From an uncultured Oscillibacter sp. (GTDB taxonomy: Bacteria; Bacillota; Clostridia; Oscillospirales; Oscillospiraceae): a stretch of DNA of 6,082 nt. Below the pieces are notes generated by a model. That model was not told the origin of the DNA. It was given only the letters and a program-made list of their open reading frames with translations, and did not search any database. The stretch spans positions 1 through 6,082 of the forward strand of contig CAJOQY010000201.1 in the NCBI GenBank assembly GCA_905236835.1. The letters are read 5' to 3'. Positions 5,266 through 6,082 of this stretch are shown here, one piece after another. A program made the position numbers and the translations under genes. Within the stretch, counting starts at the first letter, position 1; every line of letters starts with the position of its first letter.

Positions 5266-5301
5266 AAGGGGGGGAAGCCGCCGAAGGCGGCGGGGGGATT
5301 T
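5266..5301 (-). repeat. Inverted right-end repeat unit
   Basis: On the minus strand it reads AAATCCCCCC, a GCCGCC-TTC-GGCGGC hairpin core, then a C7 run and TTTGACAAGGGGGC. It has the same border plan as the left units but a third, different core. It ends 12 bases before the stop codon of the methyltransferase gene. Confidence 0.7.
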
Positions 5302-5313
5302 CTTAATTGCCTT

Positions 5314-6082
5314 TCACCGCGATTCCGTCCATTGCCGGTACAGTTTCATCAATTCCGCCACGCACGCGCTCTCGTCGGAGCGGGCGGGATGGCCTTGGAC
5401 AAAACCGTAAGCGTCCATGACAGCGCGGTCATTGTCCCGATGGGCTTTGCGCAGTTCCGGCGGCATGGCTATTTCGTCGTACAGATCGGCAAGACTGGCG
5501 TCTGGATAGATTGCGCGGGCGTCTAAAATCGCCTGTGCGGTCCGTTCGATTTTCGCCCGCTGTTCATCGGTGGGATTCGGCCACGGGAAGTTGTTATATA
5601 CAATATCTTTTGAATAACGATAATCGCTTTTTAAGCGTCCGCAGACCGCTCTCATCCACGCCATATGAACATTAGATGTCAATACGCCGAAATGATATAT
5701 AGTCGCGTTGGGGATAATAAAATTCAGGTCTGTGGAAATTGTATCTCCGTCAAAAAAACCAATTGGAATGTAGCGTCTGCGTTCAGAACTGACTTTTGGA
5801 ACAATCAGGAAAGAATTGGGATTCAAAGTTTCTCTGAACAGCATGGGAGATTCAGCTAACTTTCGCCGTCCTTTATCAGGTGAAGCAAGGCGATCCGTTT
5901 TACACGCTTCAATCCGTTTCATCACTTCCGGCATTTTCCGTAATTCCGCCGGACTGACGCCAACAAGCCATAAACACCAGCGTTTTTTATTGTTGATAAA
6001 TTCTTCCGATCCAATCAATTTTTTAATATACTTGACCGCTCCGGGTTCTTTCTTTATGAAGTCCTCATAATCTTTTGATTCA
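5314..6082 (-). CDS. MmeI/YeeA-like DNA methyltransferase or type II R-M enzyme, C-terminal part
   Basis: The frame is open from the right edge to a TGA at 5314-5316, giving 255 residues and no start, so the gene continues beyond the window. The visible part fits the end of MmeI/YeeA-type class I SAM-dependent DNA methyltransferases, often single-chain restriction-modification enzymes. Visible residues about 22-45 (LIGSEEFINNKKRWCLWLVGVSPA) and about 90-165 (FLIVPKVSSERRRYIPIGFF, NFIIPNATIYHFGVLTSNVHMAWMRAVCGRLKSDYRYSKDIVYNNFPWP) match the target-recognition region. The rest (EQRAKIERTAQAILDARAIYPDASLADLYDEIAMPPELRKAHRDNDRAVMDAYGF) matches the C-terminal helical domain. The SAM-binding and NPPY-type catalytic motifs, and any nuclease domain, would lie off the window, so modification-only and restricting forms cannot be told apart. 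The upstream half looks more AT-rich than the neighbouring genes, in keeping with a transferred defence gene. Confidence 0.88.
   Translation of the reverse strand, partial: ESKDYEDFIKKEPGAVKYIKKLIGSEEFINNKKRWCLWLVGVSPAELRKMPEVMKRIEACKTDRLASPDKGRRKLAESPMLFRETLNPNSFLIVPKVSSERRRYIPIGFFDGDTISTDLNFIIPNATIYHFGVLTSNVHMAWMRAVCGRLKSDYRYSKDIVYNNFPWPNPTDEQRAKIERTAQAILDARAIYPDASLADLYDEIAMPPELRKAHRDNDRAVMDAYGFVQGHPARSDESACVAELMKLYRQWTESR

Larger units (their letters stand above)
5019..5301. repeat. Array of GC-rich palindromic repeats bounded by AAATCCCCCC / GGGGGGATTT
   Basis: The whole spacer between the convergent DegV and methyltransferase genes is repeat. It begins with AAATCCCCCC (5019-5028) and ends with the inverse GGGGGGATTT (5292-5301). 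Inside are a short left unit (5019-5071), two near-identical 99-base units (from 5072 and from 5171), and an inverted right end. Each unit has C6 borders around a GC hairpin core, and full units add an AAGGGGAAGCGTAACCC segment and a CCCCTTGTCA segment. The arrangement resembles BIME/REP-like or MITE-like extragenic repeats. No reading frame of interest is seen. The hairpins may protect or end the two converging transcripts. Confidence 0.85.

Noticed and set aside
5019..5301. CRISPR array
   Set aside because: There are only two similar 99-base units, directly adjoining with no unique spacers, plus inverted ends; this is a palindromic repeat cluster.

Overview
The window looks like a piece of an uncultured Clostridia-like (Bacillota) chromosome. 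The reasons are strong AAGGAGG/GGAGG ribosome binding sites, sigma-A type promoters with extended -10 elements, a DegV protein and a ModB/ModC pair of the type I know from Clostridia, and GC-rich genes separated by very AT-rich spacers. This is an inference; no marker gene fixes the genus.

Layout. Positions 1-727 (minus) hold the N-terminal 242 residues of a secreted protein: signal peptide, a possible beta-sandwich module, then a Thr/Pro-rich linker that runs off the left edge. A divergent control region (728-962) separates it from a plus-strand pair, modB (963-2069) and modC (2097-3140), encoding the permease and ATPase of a molybdate-type ABC importer. No modA (binding protein) is visible. 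Next come an AT-rich spacer and a terminator belonging to a convergent minus-strand gene for an unrecognised 202-residue protein (3225-3833). A second divergent control region (3834-4132) precedes a plus-strand DegV-family fatty-acid-binding protein (4133-5005). Between it and the last gene lies an array of GC-rich palindromic repeats (5019-5301). The window ends with the C-terminal 255 residues of an MmeI/YeeA-like DNA methyltransferase or restriction-modification enzyme (minus, 5314 to the right edge).

The most unusual locus is the transporter pair. ModB has a normal permease core but carries about 150 extra residues of Tyr/Asp/Arg/Glu-rich low-complexity sequence built partly from a hexapeptide repeat. 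ModC keeps Walker A, Walker B and the switch histidine, but its signature motif reads LSLEE instead of LSGGQ, its Q-loop glutamine is Arg, and its D-loop is altered. All changes are in frame. Either the transporter is decaying or it has been remodelled, perhaps with a different ATPase partner or a non-transport role. The second most interesting feature is the repeat array, in which constant C6 borders flank hairpin cores that differ between units.

The remaining genes show no clear functional link to each other.
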